The notes: generated by a model from the sequence alone, not told the origin. A DNA stretch of 64,000 nt from Helicobacter sp. NHP19-012 (GCF_019703325.1 NZ_AP024819.1:1054001-1118000); one strand, 5' to 3'. Positions 9,798-20,046 are shown, numbered from the stretch's first letter. Numbers and translations: made by a program.

Positions 9798-10744
9798 TTA
9801 GCTAGTCGTTGGTGTTTTAGCCAAACCAAACCCCCTCTTCTCTCTCTTAATCCGCTCCAGCTCTTGCATGCTCGAATTAGAGTAGCTCAAAGCCCTTTGT
9901 CCCCCAAACTCCTTAAGACCGATCAAAGTTCCAAAATACTTTTTCATAAAGGGATTTGCCTTTTCACAAAAACGCCAAAGGTATTCTAATTCAGTGTTGG
10001 CATTTGTGAGCTTTGTAAGGAATAACCACTCTTCAAGGGCATCAATAAGTTTAGTCGTGTCTGTTTCAACTTCTTTGAGTTTAGCCTGTAAGTCTTGGTG
10101 TTCTTGCTCAATCCGTGTGAGTCTTAAATACTCTTTACTGGAGATAAACATCCCTTGCTCGGGCACTTCTGTCTTTGGGTCTAAGATTTCATAAATCAAA
10201 CTCTGAAAACGCATTAGGTTTTCTTTACTCAAAGCCGCAGAATACCTTGCCAATTGCTTGCCGCTCTTTAAATCCAAAGTGAAAAACCACACTTCGTAAG
10301 CAACAGGTGTGATTTTGGTGTATTCCAGGAGGGCAAATCTCGTAGAGCGGGCAATTTTACCTATAAGACGGGTGATTTGGCTATGGGTCGTGTGTTCATA
10401 GACATTAAAGACAAGCTTTAATAGTGTGTTGTCCTTTAAAGGGGCAAATCCACTTCTTCTTCTGCCCTGTCTGCGGTCTTTGCATTCTTTGGCTTTTTGA
10501 TAAAGCCTTTCAAAACGCTTTAAACTTTTTTATGAAACAAACCCAGTGGGTATCTTCTAGGAGGCGGAGGCGTGAAAAGATCGAAGCGGTGATCTACTGG
10601 AACCTCAGGCACTTCTAAATAGTTTTTATTGCGCCCTCTACACACGATGACAGACAAAGCAGGTTTTTGTTGTGGGCTATTGTTATGGTTTGGAGATTCT
10701 GACAAAATCAACCTTTTTAAGAAATTCAAAAAATGTTTATACAT
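9798..10744 (-). pseudogene. Unidentified coiled-coil protein with a homopolymer frameshift
   Basis: The N-terminal part (10744 to about 10526) contains a proline-rich FTPPPPRRYPLGLFHKK. The C-terminal part (about 10526 to 9798) contains YEHTTHSQITRLIGKIARST, ARYSAALSKENLMRFQSLIY and a coiled coil (YLRLTRIEQEHQDLQAKLKE). The frames meet at a run of six A (minus strand; 10526-10531), and one extra A would join them into about 315 residues. No family recognised. The C-terminal reading also opens at a GTG at 10292, but upstream homologous-looking sequence shows this is not the true start. Confidence 0.5.
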
Positions 10745-10874
10745 AAAAGCTTAATAAAAATCAAATCTCGTGCTAAGTCTGTGAAATTAAATATTTGTTT
10801 ATACTCTTTTAAGCTAAAGTGTTTTAGCATGGTTGTGTTTTTCGATAACCTTAATAAAAACTGAAAGGGAAGCG

Positions 10875-12157
10875 ATGCAAGAAGTGGCAAAAGTAGGTTA
10901 CTTTGAGTTGAGAGAGTTTCTCATTAGAAAGGATGTGCGTTACGATTTAGCAAAACGCATCAGCAAGCGCATTTTTAAAAATGGGGGCAAGTTGCCTAAA
11001 AATTATGCCCTTGATTTTGTCAAAGAGCATGAAGCCTATGCCAAGACTTTGTTAAAAAAACAGGGCAGAAAGTTGGGAGATGAGGCTTGGGACTTTCCTA
11101 AATTAGGGGAAGAAAGAGAAGTCCAAAAGCTTGATTTTTCCCAAATTGCCCAAGATTGTGGGGAGTATTGGTTTTTCCCCCAAATCTGCCAAGAACGCCA
11201 AAGCATAGAACCCAAACAACTTTTTGCAAACTCTGCTCAAATTGAAAAATTTATATGCGGGTGCTTTTCCTTTTCTAAGCAAATTTGCGATCATGTCGCC
11301 CAGCATTATCTAAAGAGCAATTATGGAGGCTTGTTTGGCGATTTTAAAATCTCCTTTGAAACTTTTAAGCAAGATTTATTAGAGACTTTTAAGGGCAATG
11401 ATTTTGAGTTGCACAAGGCTTTTTGTAAATTACAACCCTATTGTGTGGATGGGGATTTGGTGTTTGCGATTACACCCAATGCGAGCACTCCAAAATTTTC
11501 ATTGCCACGAGAATCCATGAATCACTTCTTAAAGTTTTTAGAGAAACAAGAGAAGAAGGATGGAGCTGTTCTTAAACGCTTGATCGACATTTTATGCAAA
11601 AAACCCCTAGATTCTACACCATCACATTCATCTAAAAGACTCATGCGCTTGTGGCTAGAAAGAGATTGTGGGTTTTTAAAGTTCGCGCATATGCCAAGAC
11701 TAGACAGAGCGTTAAAAGATGCCCATATCTGCTTTGCAAGCGTATCTCATCCTACACAAAGTACACACCACTATTACTTCCCTGTTGCTTTTAGATTGTG
11801 GGCTTTTGCACGCTTAAAAGAAATTTTGAACAAATATAACTTTAGAGGCACGTTAGAAGCCTTGTTAAAACAGCTCACATCAATGCAGCGAACGATATTG
11901 TATCGCTTACAAGACAAATCCACTCCCTTGATGATTTGGCGTTGTGTGTGCTTTTACTCAGTCATTTACAACTCCCCTTGCGGATTTTAGGAAAAGATGA
12001 TGGATGGTGTGTTGATAAGGCTTCTAACTTTTTCCCCCTTGCTATCTCTTTAAACCAAAAGTCCACACCCATACACGAGATACGCACTTTGCTTACGTTG
12101 GACAACCTTGGAATCAATAAGGGCAGCCCCTCTACACAAAGAAAGCAGCCATCCTCA
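10875..12157 (+). pseudogene. Unidentified protein, N-terminal partner of a ClpX-like ATPase
   Basis: The start at 10875 has GAAAGGGAAGCG. The first frame runs to about 11870 (FELREFLIRKDVRYDLAKRI, CGEYWFFPQICQERQSIEPK, FLKFLEKQEKKDGAVLKRLI). It then frameshifts near the TTAAAACAG at about 11867 into a frame giving NAANDIVSLTRQIHSLDDLA and LCVLLLSHLQLPLRILGKDD. This second frame has no stop before the AAA ATPase start at 12158, so the two may once have been one polypeptide or may have lost a stop. No family recognised. It contains many Cys and His residues but no clear zinc-finger spacing. Confidence 0.5.
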
Positions 12158-13298
12158 ATGTCTGAAACGACCCAAGAAGAACCAATAACTCAAGAAGAAT
12201 TTGATGAGTGGGAATACCAACAATATGAGGCTCTTGTAGAGGAAGAAGAAAAATTGTTATCTAGGATGCTAGAAGATGGCATATATCCTTTAGATGAGCC
12301 ACAAATTTCTTACACTCCAGAGATACTCTACAAATACTTGAACTGTGTGAGCGGTCAAGAAGAGGCTAAGAAGGCACTTTGTGTCACGATTAGCGACCAT
12401 TATGCCCGCTTTATGGGGCAACCTTGCATGCCTAAAACCAACATGCTTTTAATCGGGCCCTCAGGCAGTGGTAAGACCTTCATGACGACCACACTGCTAA
12501 AAAGTTAGACATCCCCTACTACATCGCTGATGCTTCTAACTTAACACCTACGGGGTGGAAGGGTGAGGAATTGATGAGTATCTTTGTTGGGCTGTATGTG
12601 AGTGCAGGCAAAAACATAGAAAGAGCCCAAAAAGGGGTGATCTTCTTAGATGAAGTGGATAAACTGGGCATGGAAGTGACTAACGAGCAGTTTAAATCTT
12701 TGGTGCAAACTGAACTACTAAAGCCCATGGAAGGGCACACAGTCACCTTCACCCACGATAAACAAGACATCACGCTTAAAACCGATGAAATTTTATTCAT
12801 CTTTGCGGGGCATTTTAAGGACCTTTATACGAGCTTAAATACAACAACACAGCCTAAAAACTCCATTGGCTTTACAAACACTAAGCCTACACCGCCTAGT
12901 ACAACTTCAGAGAGGTGAGCAGTCAGGATTTACAACGCTGTGGGTTGTTTAGAGAGTTTATCGGGCGCATTGGCAATGTTGTGGTGTTAGAGCCTGTCGA
13001 TCATAAGATGTTATCTAATGCCATTGACAACGAGTCCAAACCCTTCAAAGACAACTTTAGAGAGCATGGCAGTGTATTAGAAATTGATGAGGGAGCTAAA
13101 GAGGTGCTTATTGAGAAAGCCATGCAAGAGGGGACGGGCATGCGTGCCATTAAAACCCTTCTAGCCAAAATCATCCATCCTTTGAGATTTGACATGGAAA
13201 GGTGGCGTGGCTACAAGTGCATCATCACGGCAGAAACCATCACAAACAAAAAAGAGCCCATGAAGATTCCATTAAACACATCTAAGAAAAATGGTTAA
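12158..13298 (+). pseudogene. ClpX-like AAA+ ATPase, broken by two frameshifts
   Basis: An acidic N-terminus (MSETTQEEPITQEEFDEWEY) is followed by an AAA+ module of the ClpX/HslU type: Walker A LLIGPSGSGKT at about 12449-12480, a ClpX-like segment YIADASNLTPTGWKGEEL, Walker B GVIFLDEVDKLG at about 12640, and FIGRIGNVVVLEPVD with the C-terminal subdomain to 13298. Frameshifts lie near 12497-12506 (an AAAAA run) and near 12890-12915. The ClpX zinc-binding domain is absent, so this is a paralogue and not the housekeeping unfoldase. The probable original role was substrate unfolding or remodelling in an accessory system with the upstream gene and the nuclease downstream. Confidence 0.7.
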
Positions 13299-13352
13299 TG
13301 CTTGGGTGTTTTAAAAATGGCAAAATACAAATTTTATCACAAAGGAGAAGAG

Positions 13353-14882
13353 ATGTTGTCTAAATCTAAGTTTATCCAAGGCATGCAATGCCCTAAAATG
13401 CTGTGGCTTGCAGAACACAAACCAGAGATTTTAGAGAAAGCCAATGACGCGCATGGAGAACTGGACGATAAGATGCAAGAGGGCAAAGAGGTGGGGCAAT
13501 TAGCACAGAAGTTATTCCCTAGTGGAGTGGAAGTGGCTTATAACGCAGATACAGCACAAATGGTGGCACGCACACAAGAATTATTAAAGCAAGGTGTTAA
13601 AACCATTTATGAGGCCACCTTTGAATATCAGGGGATTTTTATCAAGGTAGATATTTTGCAAGTAGAGAGCGATGGTGTGGTGCTAAATGAGGTGAAAAGC
13701 TCTACGAGCGCCTTTAAAGACACCAAAGCGAAACCTCCCAAAGAGGCGTATCTATGGGATTTGGCCGTGCAATACTATGTCTTGCAAGGTTTAGGTTACA
13801 ACATTAAGGTGGTTTACTTAATCTGCCTAAACAACACCTACACGAGACAAGGGGCGTTGGATTTAGAAAAGTTGTTTTTAAAAAACGACTTTTTAGAGTT
13901 TGTCAAGGATTTTCAGGCCCAAATGCCTGAGCATTTAGAAGGTATGCGTCAAACCCTAGAAAACCCACAAGAGCCAGATACCGACATTGGGGCGCATTGC
14001 AATAAACCCCATGAGTGCTCGGCTAAACATTATTGTTGGGAGAAACAGCGGGGGATTGTAGGGCATGAGCATATTTTTGCCATTGCAAACCTCAAATTTA
14101 GTTCTAAGGTCATGAAGTGGTATAAAGACAAGAAAATCTTTTTTAAAGATTTAAAAGAGAAGGACATCCAAGATCTCACAGACAATCAAAGAGTGCAGGT
14201 AGAATGCGCTTTAAATGGCAAGGCACACACCGATCAAAAGGAGATTAACAAGTTTTTGAAAACCATAAGATACCCCGTCTATCATTTGGATTTTGAAACT
14301 TATAAACCCGCCATCCCTCCATTTGATGGCACCAAACCACATGGGCAAATCCCTTTTCAATACTCTATCCACATTGATTATGGTGATGGCAAGTTAGAAC
14401 ATAGGGAGTTTTTAGCCGAGTGTGGCACAGATGGGCGTTTAGAATTGGCCCAAAGATTGGTGGCAGACATCCCTAGCGGTGCGTGTGTGCTGGCTTACCA
14501 TGCACAATTTGAAAAGGGAAGATTAGAAGAGTTGGCGCAATTATTCCAAACAGCGCATCCAGACTTAAGTAAAGCCTTGCTTGCCATCAGTGCAAACATC
14601 ATTGACTTAGAAATCCCTTTTAGCAAGAAACACTACTACACTCCAAGTATGCATGGCAGTTCTAGCATTAAAGAGGTCTTACCTGCTTTAGTGCCAGACT
14701 TTGAAAGGGCTTATAAGGATTTGGAATTGGTGCATAAGGGCACAGAAGCGATGGCCATCTACGCCAAAATGCCTAGCATGCCAAAAGCCGAACAAGACAA
14801 ATACAAAAAAGCCCTTTTGGAGTATTGCAAGCTAGACACCTTGGCGATGGTGAAAGTGTTAGAGGTGTTAAGGGGGGTGTAG
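13353..14882 (+). CDS. DUF2779-family protein: Cas4-like nuclease plus DEDD-like exonuclease domain
   Basis: A 509-residue intact protein. The start is chosen at 13353 because AAAGGAGAAGAG lies just before it. The N-terminal half looks like a RecB/Cas4-type PD-(D/E)XK nuclease: D100 and E113-V-K115 (LNEVKSST). It also has four cysteines placed as in iron-sulphur nucleases: C13 in GMQCPKMLW, then C216, C222 and C228 (CNKPHECSAKHYC). The C-terminal half has DEDD-exonuclease-like motifs: D313-F-E315 (YHLDFETY), AYHAQFEKGRL around 381-391 and Y491-D495 (YCKLDT). It follows the broken ClpX-like ATPase by 55 nt. A DNA-processing or defence role is an inference. The family is known, its function is not. 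Confidence 0.75.
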   Translation: MLSKSKFIQGMQCPKMLWLAEHKPEILEKANDAHGELDDKMQEGKEVGQLAQKLFPSGVEVAYNADTAQMVARTQELLKQGVKTIYEATFEYQGIFIKVDILQVESDGVVLNEVKSSTSAFKDTKAKPPKEAYLWDLAVQYYVLQGLGYNIKVVYLICLNNTYTRQGALDLEKLFLKNDFLEFVKDFQAQMPEHLEGMRQTLENPQEPDTDIGAHCNKPHECSAKHYCWEKQRGIVGHEHIFAIANLKFSSKVMKWYKDKKIFFKDLKEKDIQDLTDNQRVQVECALNGKAHTDQKEINKFLKTIRYPVYHLDFETYKPAIPPFDGTKPHGQIPFQYSIHIDYGDGKLEHREFLAECGTDGRLELAQRLVADIPSGACVLAYHAQFEKGRLEELAQLFQTAHPDLSKALLAISANIIDLEIPFSKKHYYTPSMHGSSSIKEVLPALVPDFERAYKDLELVHKGTEAMAIYAKMPSMPKAEQDKYKKALLEYCKLDTLAMVKVLEVLRGV

Positions 14883-15010
14883 GGGGTCCCTTGCCTTTAG
14901 TAGAAGGCAAACCATTTACACGCCACTAGCCATGTTTCAAGTAAATTATATTTTGGTCGCTGTCGGCAATCATGTTAAATAAAGGTGGAGTTTTGTCAAG
15001 GAGCCAAAAC

Positions 15011-16102
15011 ATGAAGTGGATAGATGGCATGTTGGATTTAATGGGTGCTATGGAAGCAGACGAGACAAAGTGGAATTTTGAAGCCAAACTTGCCAAGAAC
15101 TTTAGTAGAGACGATGTGTTGCTAGGGGCGATTAGAGCCATGACAGAGGAGGATTCTTTTTTTGATGAGGGCAGCTGTGATCGCTTTAGAGTCCTAGGCA
15201 TCCATAAACATTTTGAGGATTGCGCTGATCTGCAATCCGACTTAATCAAGGCTAGAATCGACACGCGTGGGGATAAGGTCTATTTAACCTTGGTCTTTCT
15301 TTTAACTTTGAGCCAATATGAGTGCGTCTTTGATTGGGAGACAAAAACCTTTATGGATGGCTATAGCTGGGACGATTCTTGTGTGGATGACATCATAGCC
15401 GTACCATTCGAGCAATATTTTGTAGATGTGCGTTTGCATTTAGACCTAGAGAGATACACGATCGATCATTTTTGGGAGCAATTTAGAATCTTGTGCGATT
15501 ACCTTAAGAATATGTTTTTAGTGCGTAAGCCCTTAAGCGATCCCAAGTTTATCATGTCCGAAGTGAGTGTGCGGTGCGCGCATCGAACCTGTGAAAAAGC
15601 CAAAAACCACGGAGACTATGTCAATATCTCAGACCTATTAAGAAAAAAATACCATAAAGAGCAGAAACCCAGGACCATCGCTAAACCCTTACCCGCGTTT
15701 TCGCGCTATATAAACAGCGTAGAGGTGTATTTGGACGCTGTGGCAGGCAAGGGTTATGGTTTTATAGTGCTTGAAGATGGCATACAAACCGATCGTGGGG
15801 TCTTTAAAGACAGCATAGCGCATGTTTCACGCTTACAGGTTTTGGCTCTAAAACAAGCAGTGCAAAATGTGAATACAAAAATAGGCGATGGTGTCGGCAT
15901 TAAATCTTTCGTTGTGAACAGCAACCATAGCCAAATGTTGCGGCAAAAACTTTATGGAGGAGATATGGAGTTGTGTTCTTTGAGAAGTTCTTGGGATGAA
16001 AACGAAAAATTTCAACACACTTTTGATTTATGCTTTTGTGAAATGAAAAAAAGCCCAAAACTCGGAGAATTGAGGGAATTTCTAATGAAAGAGCTGGGCT
16101 AG
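15011..16102 (+). CDS. Unidentified protein with a degenerate RNase H-like domain
   Basis: 363 residues. The start at 15011 is favoured over 14972 because AAGGAG lies 7 nt upstream. Residues 1-230 match nothing I know. Residues 236-315 resemble RNase HI: VEVYLDAVAGKGYGFIVLED (first Asp, D242), then a helix RLQVLALKQAV where the family has Glu (here Q276), then SFVVNSNHSQML where the family has TDS (here N303). Two of the usual metal ligands are therefore changed and the fold may bind nucleic acid without cutting it. It lies 128 nt downstream of the DUF2779 gene in the same direction and may belong to the same island. Confidence 0.55.
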   Translation: MKWIDGMLDLMGAMEADETKWNFEAKLAKNFSRDDVLLGAIRAMTEEDSFFDEGSCDRFRVLGIHKHFEDCADLQSDLIKARIDTRGDKVYLTLVFLLTLSQYECVFDWETKTFMDGYSWDDSCVDDIIAVPFEQYFVDVRLHLDLERYTIDHFWEQFRILCDYLKNMFLVRKPLSDPKFIMSEVSVRCAHRTCEKAKNHGDYVNISDLLRKKYHKEQKPRTIAKPLPAFSRYINSVEVYLDAVAGKGYGFIVLEDGIQTDRGVFKDSIAHVSRLQVLALKQAVQNVNTKIGDGVGIKSFVVNSNHSQMLRQKLYGGDMELCSLRSSWDENEKFQHTFDLCFCEMKKSPKLGELREFLMKELG

Positions 16103-16305
16103 ATTATACGCGGTGTTTTGTGCACAAAACAAAGATTTTTAGGCAGCCTAGATAAAAATCTTTAGCGCAACTATAGAGGACACCAACCACAGCTTGCGCT
16201 TGTGCGAGAGTTGGCAAAATTTCAGTTATTGGTACATAAGAGGGGCTTTAACCACCTAAGCACTACAGGGCTTCTCTTGGCGCACTATACAAACAAAGGG
16301 AGATT

Positions 16306-16446
16306 TTAAGAGGCTTTCGTTAAGCCAGTAACATAAAACTTGATTCCAAAATACTTGTATCTTTCTTCAACCATAGCAATAGCATGACGCAACAGTTTAG
16401 CGCCACCAATAAAATGATTATCACTTCCAAGTTGTCCTAGTGTCAT
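16306..16446 (-). CDS. 46-residue open frame, unidentified
   Basis: A complete small frame (MTLGQLGSDNHFIGGAKLL, then AIAMVEERYKYFGIKFYVTG) with normal amino-acid composition. The ribosome-binding site is weak. It may be a fragment of a larger lost gene. No family recognised. Confidence 0.3.
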   Translation of the reverse strand: MTLGQLGSDNHFIGGAKLLRHAIAMVEERYKYFGIKFYVTGLTKAS

Positions 16447-16514
16447 GTATGGTAATCTCTCTAAATGAGACTATTATTATCACTTTAACACTTATTTCTT
16501 TTTATCAAGTTATA

Positions 16515-16558
16515 TTTTTAAACAATAAATATTGTATTAAACACAATAATTAATATTT
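16515..16558. repeat. 44-bp AT-rich repeat, copy A
   Basis: Nearly identical (one difference) to 49933-49976, in the same orientation. It contains a small inverted repeat, CAATA-AA-TATTG. Similarity extends weakly upstream (TCAAG at 16505 and 49923). Both copies lie beside remnants of MOBV relaxase genes, which suggests an origin-, iteron- or attachment-type site of a plasmid family. Function unproven. Confidence 0.6.
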
Positions 16559-16889
16559 TAAATAATATCTAATCTATTATAAATTATCACTCTATCGCCC
16601 GCTTTAGCGCAAAGCTTTGCATAATGGCGCACCCTAGTGCACATGTAGGTGTGTCGCCTTGTGTTGCTTTGCAAGATCACAACACTGACACAAAAAAATC
16701 CCTAAAGAAACTTTAGAAAAAGTCTAAGCAATTTTTTGCCCCTTGTTTGCCATGTGCTTGCACGCTCTCTAACACTTGCCGTGCATGTGTTTGCATCGCT
16801 ACGAACACATGGGTAATTCTTTAAGCACAGCGGGCTGACTTAGTATTTTACAAACTATGCACGACCCTTAAAGGGACGCTACGCTTAGT
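16559..16889. other. Non-coding gap before the mobilisation genes
   Basis: The region contains short GC-rich inverted segments (for example around 16612-16660 and 16780-16800) and no supportable gene. It may hold part of an oriT or promoter for the mobilisation genes that follow. Confidence 0.3.
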
Positions 16890-16917
16890 GCCTAGTTTGC
16901 CCTTGCAGGGGGCTAAA
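16890..16917. repeat. 28-bp inverted repeat, left copy
   Basis: Reverse complement of 19205-19232 with one mismatch. Core GCCTAGTTTGCCCTTGCAGG. Together the two copies bracket the mobilisation module (17092-18974). The right copy is read into the end of the truncated Rep frame as SLPLQGAK. It may be a dispersed repeat that mediated the truncation. Confidence 0.7.
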
Positions 16918-17091
16918 AACACCTTCTCTTGCGTCCACTCTGTGCCTTCGTGGGCGCGCTTTTTGTGGGAAAAAACTTCATTAGTTTTTTACAACCCCTT
17001 TATACTTTATGGCCTTTTTCAAAAAAATATGCTAGAACACGCGGTAGCAAGAGGTATATATAAAGCCTCCGTTTTACATGGAGAGGGTTTT

Positions 17092-17535
17092 ATGAATACT
17101 GAAACGCAAGGGCAAGACCAAGAACAGCAACCACGACCACCTAAAAAACGCAACCGCAAGCCACAGAGTAAGGGCGCAGCATATTACGAAGGTTTGAGCC
17201 CCCGCAAATTGGGTGTGTGCGTTAATTCTCTCATGGATAGATACAACAAGGCGCACAACGATTACATACAAGCACAGATCAAATTAGAGGAAGCGCACGC
17301 ACAAGTGCAGTTCTTTGCCAATGAAACGCAATTAGCTAAGAACGCCTTCAACAAAAAAATGCGCAATGGCGGGCAAGCAAAGCTTGTTGTTAGCCCTGCT
17401 CAAGCTCCAAATGTAAATTTAGCAAACACTTCTTGGCAATCCACACAAGAACCTAAACAACCCATAGAGAACGCCGAAGTGGCAAACGCTGATTTAAAGC
17501 CCACCTCTCAAGATGAATATGACATGCCCTTTTAG
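17092..17535 (+). CDS. Relaxase accessory protein (MobC-like by position)
   Basis: 147 residues, ATG at 17092 after GGAGAGGG. A basic, Gln/Pro-rich start (PRPPKKRNRKPQSKG) is followed by a helical region (SLMDRYNKAHNDYIQAQIKL, ALEEAHAQVQ-type heptads) and an acidic tail ending EYDMPF. It ends 10 nt before the relaxase start, so the two genes are co-transcribed. The basic patch and coiled coil fit a DNA-binding relaxosome helper. The assignment rests on context and not on a recognised domain. Confidence 0.5.
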   Translation: MNTETQGQDQEQQPRPPKKRNRKPQSKGAAYYEGLSPRKLGVCVNSLMDRYNKAHNDYIQAQIKLEEAHAQVQFFANETQLAKNAFNKKMRNGGQAKLVVSPAQAPNVNLANTSWQSTQEPKQPIENAEVANADLKPTSQDEYDMPF

Positions 17536-17545
17536 GTTAGTGTAA

Positions 17546-18974
17546 ATGGCAAAAGCAAGTATCCATATTGAGAAACGCAAGAACCCCAACCAAGAACGCT
17601 ATAACGATAGAAGTATCCCCCCTAACTATCTTTTACCCGAGCACTTGAGAAAACCCATAGAGGTTTGGAATTATGCAGATCAAGCTTTAGAGCTCAAGCA
17701 AGCCATTGTCCTAAAAGCGCAAAAGGATTACAGCAACACCCACAATGGGCGTGCGTTTATTGCCACAGACTTTAATTATACGGGAATAGTGAATTTGGAG
17801 GCGCACCACACCCTAGAGGAAGTTAAGGCTTATGTTGCTGAATTTCATAGGCGGTATGGCTGGCAATGCTACCAAGCTGTGATCCACAGAGATGAGGGCG
17901 ACCCCGACCCCATAGAGGGAGGCGTTACCTACAATTACCACGCCCACCTAGAGTGGATCACTTTAGATGAAAACAATGGCGAGAGCCTAAAGCGCAAGTT
18001 TTACAAAAACCGCGGAGCTCTTAGAGATTTGCAAACATGGACAGCGGAATTTTTTAAAATGGAGCGGGGGGAGCTTGTAGAGATCAGCGGACACAAACAT
18101 GTAGATGGACGGCAATATGCCACCATCGCCAACGCCCAAAAGAAGCGTTACCGCGCCAAATTAGAAAAGGAAAAACAAAAAGCCAAAAAGGAAGCTCAAG
18201 AGGAAGCCCAAAAGCAATACGAAAAACACCTTAGCCCCGATCAAGTGAAAGCACAACGCCTAGAGGATTTTAAAAGCCTTTGCTCTTTAGCGGGCATGGA
18301 TAGCAAGGACATACCCACAAAAGCCGATGAAGCCAAAGCTAGCCTTGAGGCGGGCATTAGGCAACTTACGACAAATCTAAGCACACTTTGTGCGCTTGCA
18401 AGCGGAGGCAAGCCAAATACACCTAAAGTTGTTATGGAAAATTTCACTAACCTAGAAACCGCTATAAACACCGCTTACAGCGCATTGATTGAGGTAAAAG
18501 GCCTAAACAATGAGCTTACAACCCTAGATAAGAAGAGCCATAGAAACCAAAGCGCAAGAGGTGTTAAAAACCATTGAAAGCCAAAAGACCACGCTAGATA
18601 CACAAAACACAGCCCTTGAAGAGCGCAACAAACAAGTTAGCGATCAAGCGGAGGAAATCGAAAGGCTTAATCGCGCGCTTGCCGGCGCGCTTGCTAACAA
18701 ATCCCAAGAAAGTGTGCAAATCAAAGCCGATGCACCTACAATGATTATCCAAGCCTCCACGCCCGCTGACAACAACATGGAAGTTTCAAAAAACATTGAT
18801 AACAAGGGCGAGGCCTCTATAAATGCAAAGCACTCCGCTGTTTTTAGCATGCCCCTAGAAACCGCCCAAAATGGCGCAAAATCCGCCCAAGAACTCGTAG
18901 AAATTGCTCCAAAAGACACAAGCTCTGCCCAAGAACCCGTAGAAACCCCATTAAAGGCACAGAAACGCCCCTAG
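17546..18974 (+). pseudogene. MOBV-type plasmid relaxase, frameshifted
   Basis: The first frame (17546-18577) carries the relaxase domain. The metal-binding motif HRDEG near residue 114 and the later NYHAHLEW match the HxDE...HxH pattern of Pre/MobV relaxases, which nick oriT for mobilisation. A charged coiled coil follows (KLEKEKQKAKKEAQEEAQKQ). The frame changes near 18528-18560: the second frame (IETKAQEVLKTIESQKTTLD, then EERNKQVSDQAEEIERLNRA) continues the coiled coil to 18974. Restored length is about 475 residues. The catalytic domain itself is intact and could still be made. Confidence 0.75.
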
Positions 18975-19165
18975 AACGAGAGGGACAACAAGGTAAGGCC
19001 TTCCCACTTCTATTACACTCACAGCCATAGCCTAGCTCTTTAGCTAGCAAATATATGGGCGGTAATGTGCGGTCGTTATGTTGTAGCTGTATGTTGTTTG
19101 TAGGTTTAAAATTGATTGAGGCAATGTTTCCCATTGTTGCACTCCTCATGTGTTTGCCAAAGATT

Positions 19166-19678
19166 TTAGCGCATTATGAGCGCAAAATCATTTTTGTTTT
19201 TGTCTTTAGCTCCCTGCAAGGGCAAACTAGGCGGTGAGCTTGCGGACGAAAACCCCGATATGAGGGGTCGCTTAATTCGAATTAAGCGGTCTGTTTTACA
19301 GAACGCTTGCAAGCTCGTTCCGCTGTCCCCATCACTCCCTTGTATAATTTGCTTGAAATTTGCCTTTATGAGATTGTCTATTAAATTTCTTGCTAGCCTT
19401 AGCAAATCTGTATTAGAGATTTTGGGATCGCCTGTTAATTGTTTTACTTCTTTTGGCGTGAAAACCACAAAAGTGTCTTGCTTATCCTTTAGACGGTTAA
19501 AAAGGCTAAATAGCAAATTATTCTCGAGTTCACTTAAATGCCCTAAATTGACTTTACAGATGTTGTTGTGCATGACAATTTGGTTTTTATTAACAATGCT
19601 TAAGTTCTTTGCAAGTGCAGATGGGATGTCTTTGGAAGCCAAAAGCCCTCGTCTGTGAATAACTTGTGGATCTTGCAC
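19166..19678 (-). pseudogene. Plasmid replication initiator (Rep, winged-helix type), C-terminally truncated
   Basis: About 110 residues match the N-terminal winged-helix part of RepA/RepB plasmid initiators (IVMHNNICKVNLGHLSELEN, then FSLFNRLKDKQDTFVVFTPK, LLRLARNLIDNLIKANFKQI). The rest of the domain and the second winged helix are missing. The frame runs through the right 28-bp inverted repeat and stops at 19166. The GTG start overlaps the stop of the upstream frame (TAGTG at 19676-19680). An internal ATG at the MHNNICKV segment is possible. It shows that this region is an integrated, replication-dead plasmid. Confidence 0.7.
19205..19232. repeat. 28-bp inverted repeat, right copy
   Basis: Reverse-complement partner of 16890-16917 (27 of 28 positions). 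It lies inside the tail of the truncated Rep frame. Confidence 0.7.
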
Positions 19679-20010
19679 TATAAGGGCTGAGTCTTTTTGT
19701 AACTCTTACTGTGGGGGTTCTTTAGGAGGGTCTTGTGGGGCACAATTTTTGTAGTGTTGTTTTTAGTGGTGGCAACAGTTTGTGATTTGTCCCTTGGATC
19801 TATCTCGGTTCGTGTGGTTAGAACACTTTGCATATTATCTATACAATCTCTAATACCTATTTCTAGCCCCTCTTGTAACATGGGACTTGTGGTGCTGTCT
19901 AACTTCTCTTGTAGTTCGTTCATTAAAGCATTAAAGTGCTTTAGGCGTTTTATAGCTTCTTGTGAAGTGTTGATCCCCTCTGTATCATTGCTTTCCCACT
20001 CGTTAGACAA
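19678..20010 (-). CDS. Hypothetical protein upstream of Rep
   Basis: 110 residues opening at a TTG at 20010 (SNEWESNDTEGINTSQEAIK, then a helical KRLKHFNALMNELQEKLDST) with a basic tail. The stop overlaps the Rep start, implying translational coupling. The true start is uncertain. It may once have been joined to the short frame at 20047-20166. Plasmids of Helicobacter often carry a small gene before or after rep. I do not recognise this one. Confidence 0.4.
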   Translation of the reverse strand: MSNEWESNDTEGINTSQEAIKRLKHFNALMNELQEKLDSTTSPMLQEGLEIGIRDCIDNMQSVLTTRTEIDPRDKSQTVATTKNNTTKIVPHKTLLKNPHSKSYKKTQPL

Positions 20011-20046
20011 AAATGATCTGCACTAATTCTTTGAGGATTTTTACCT

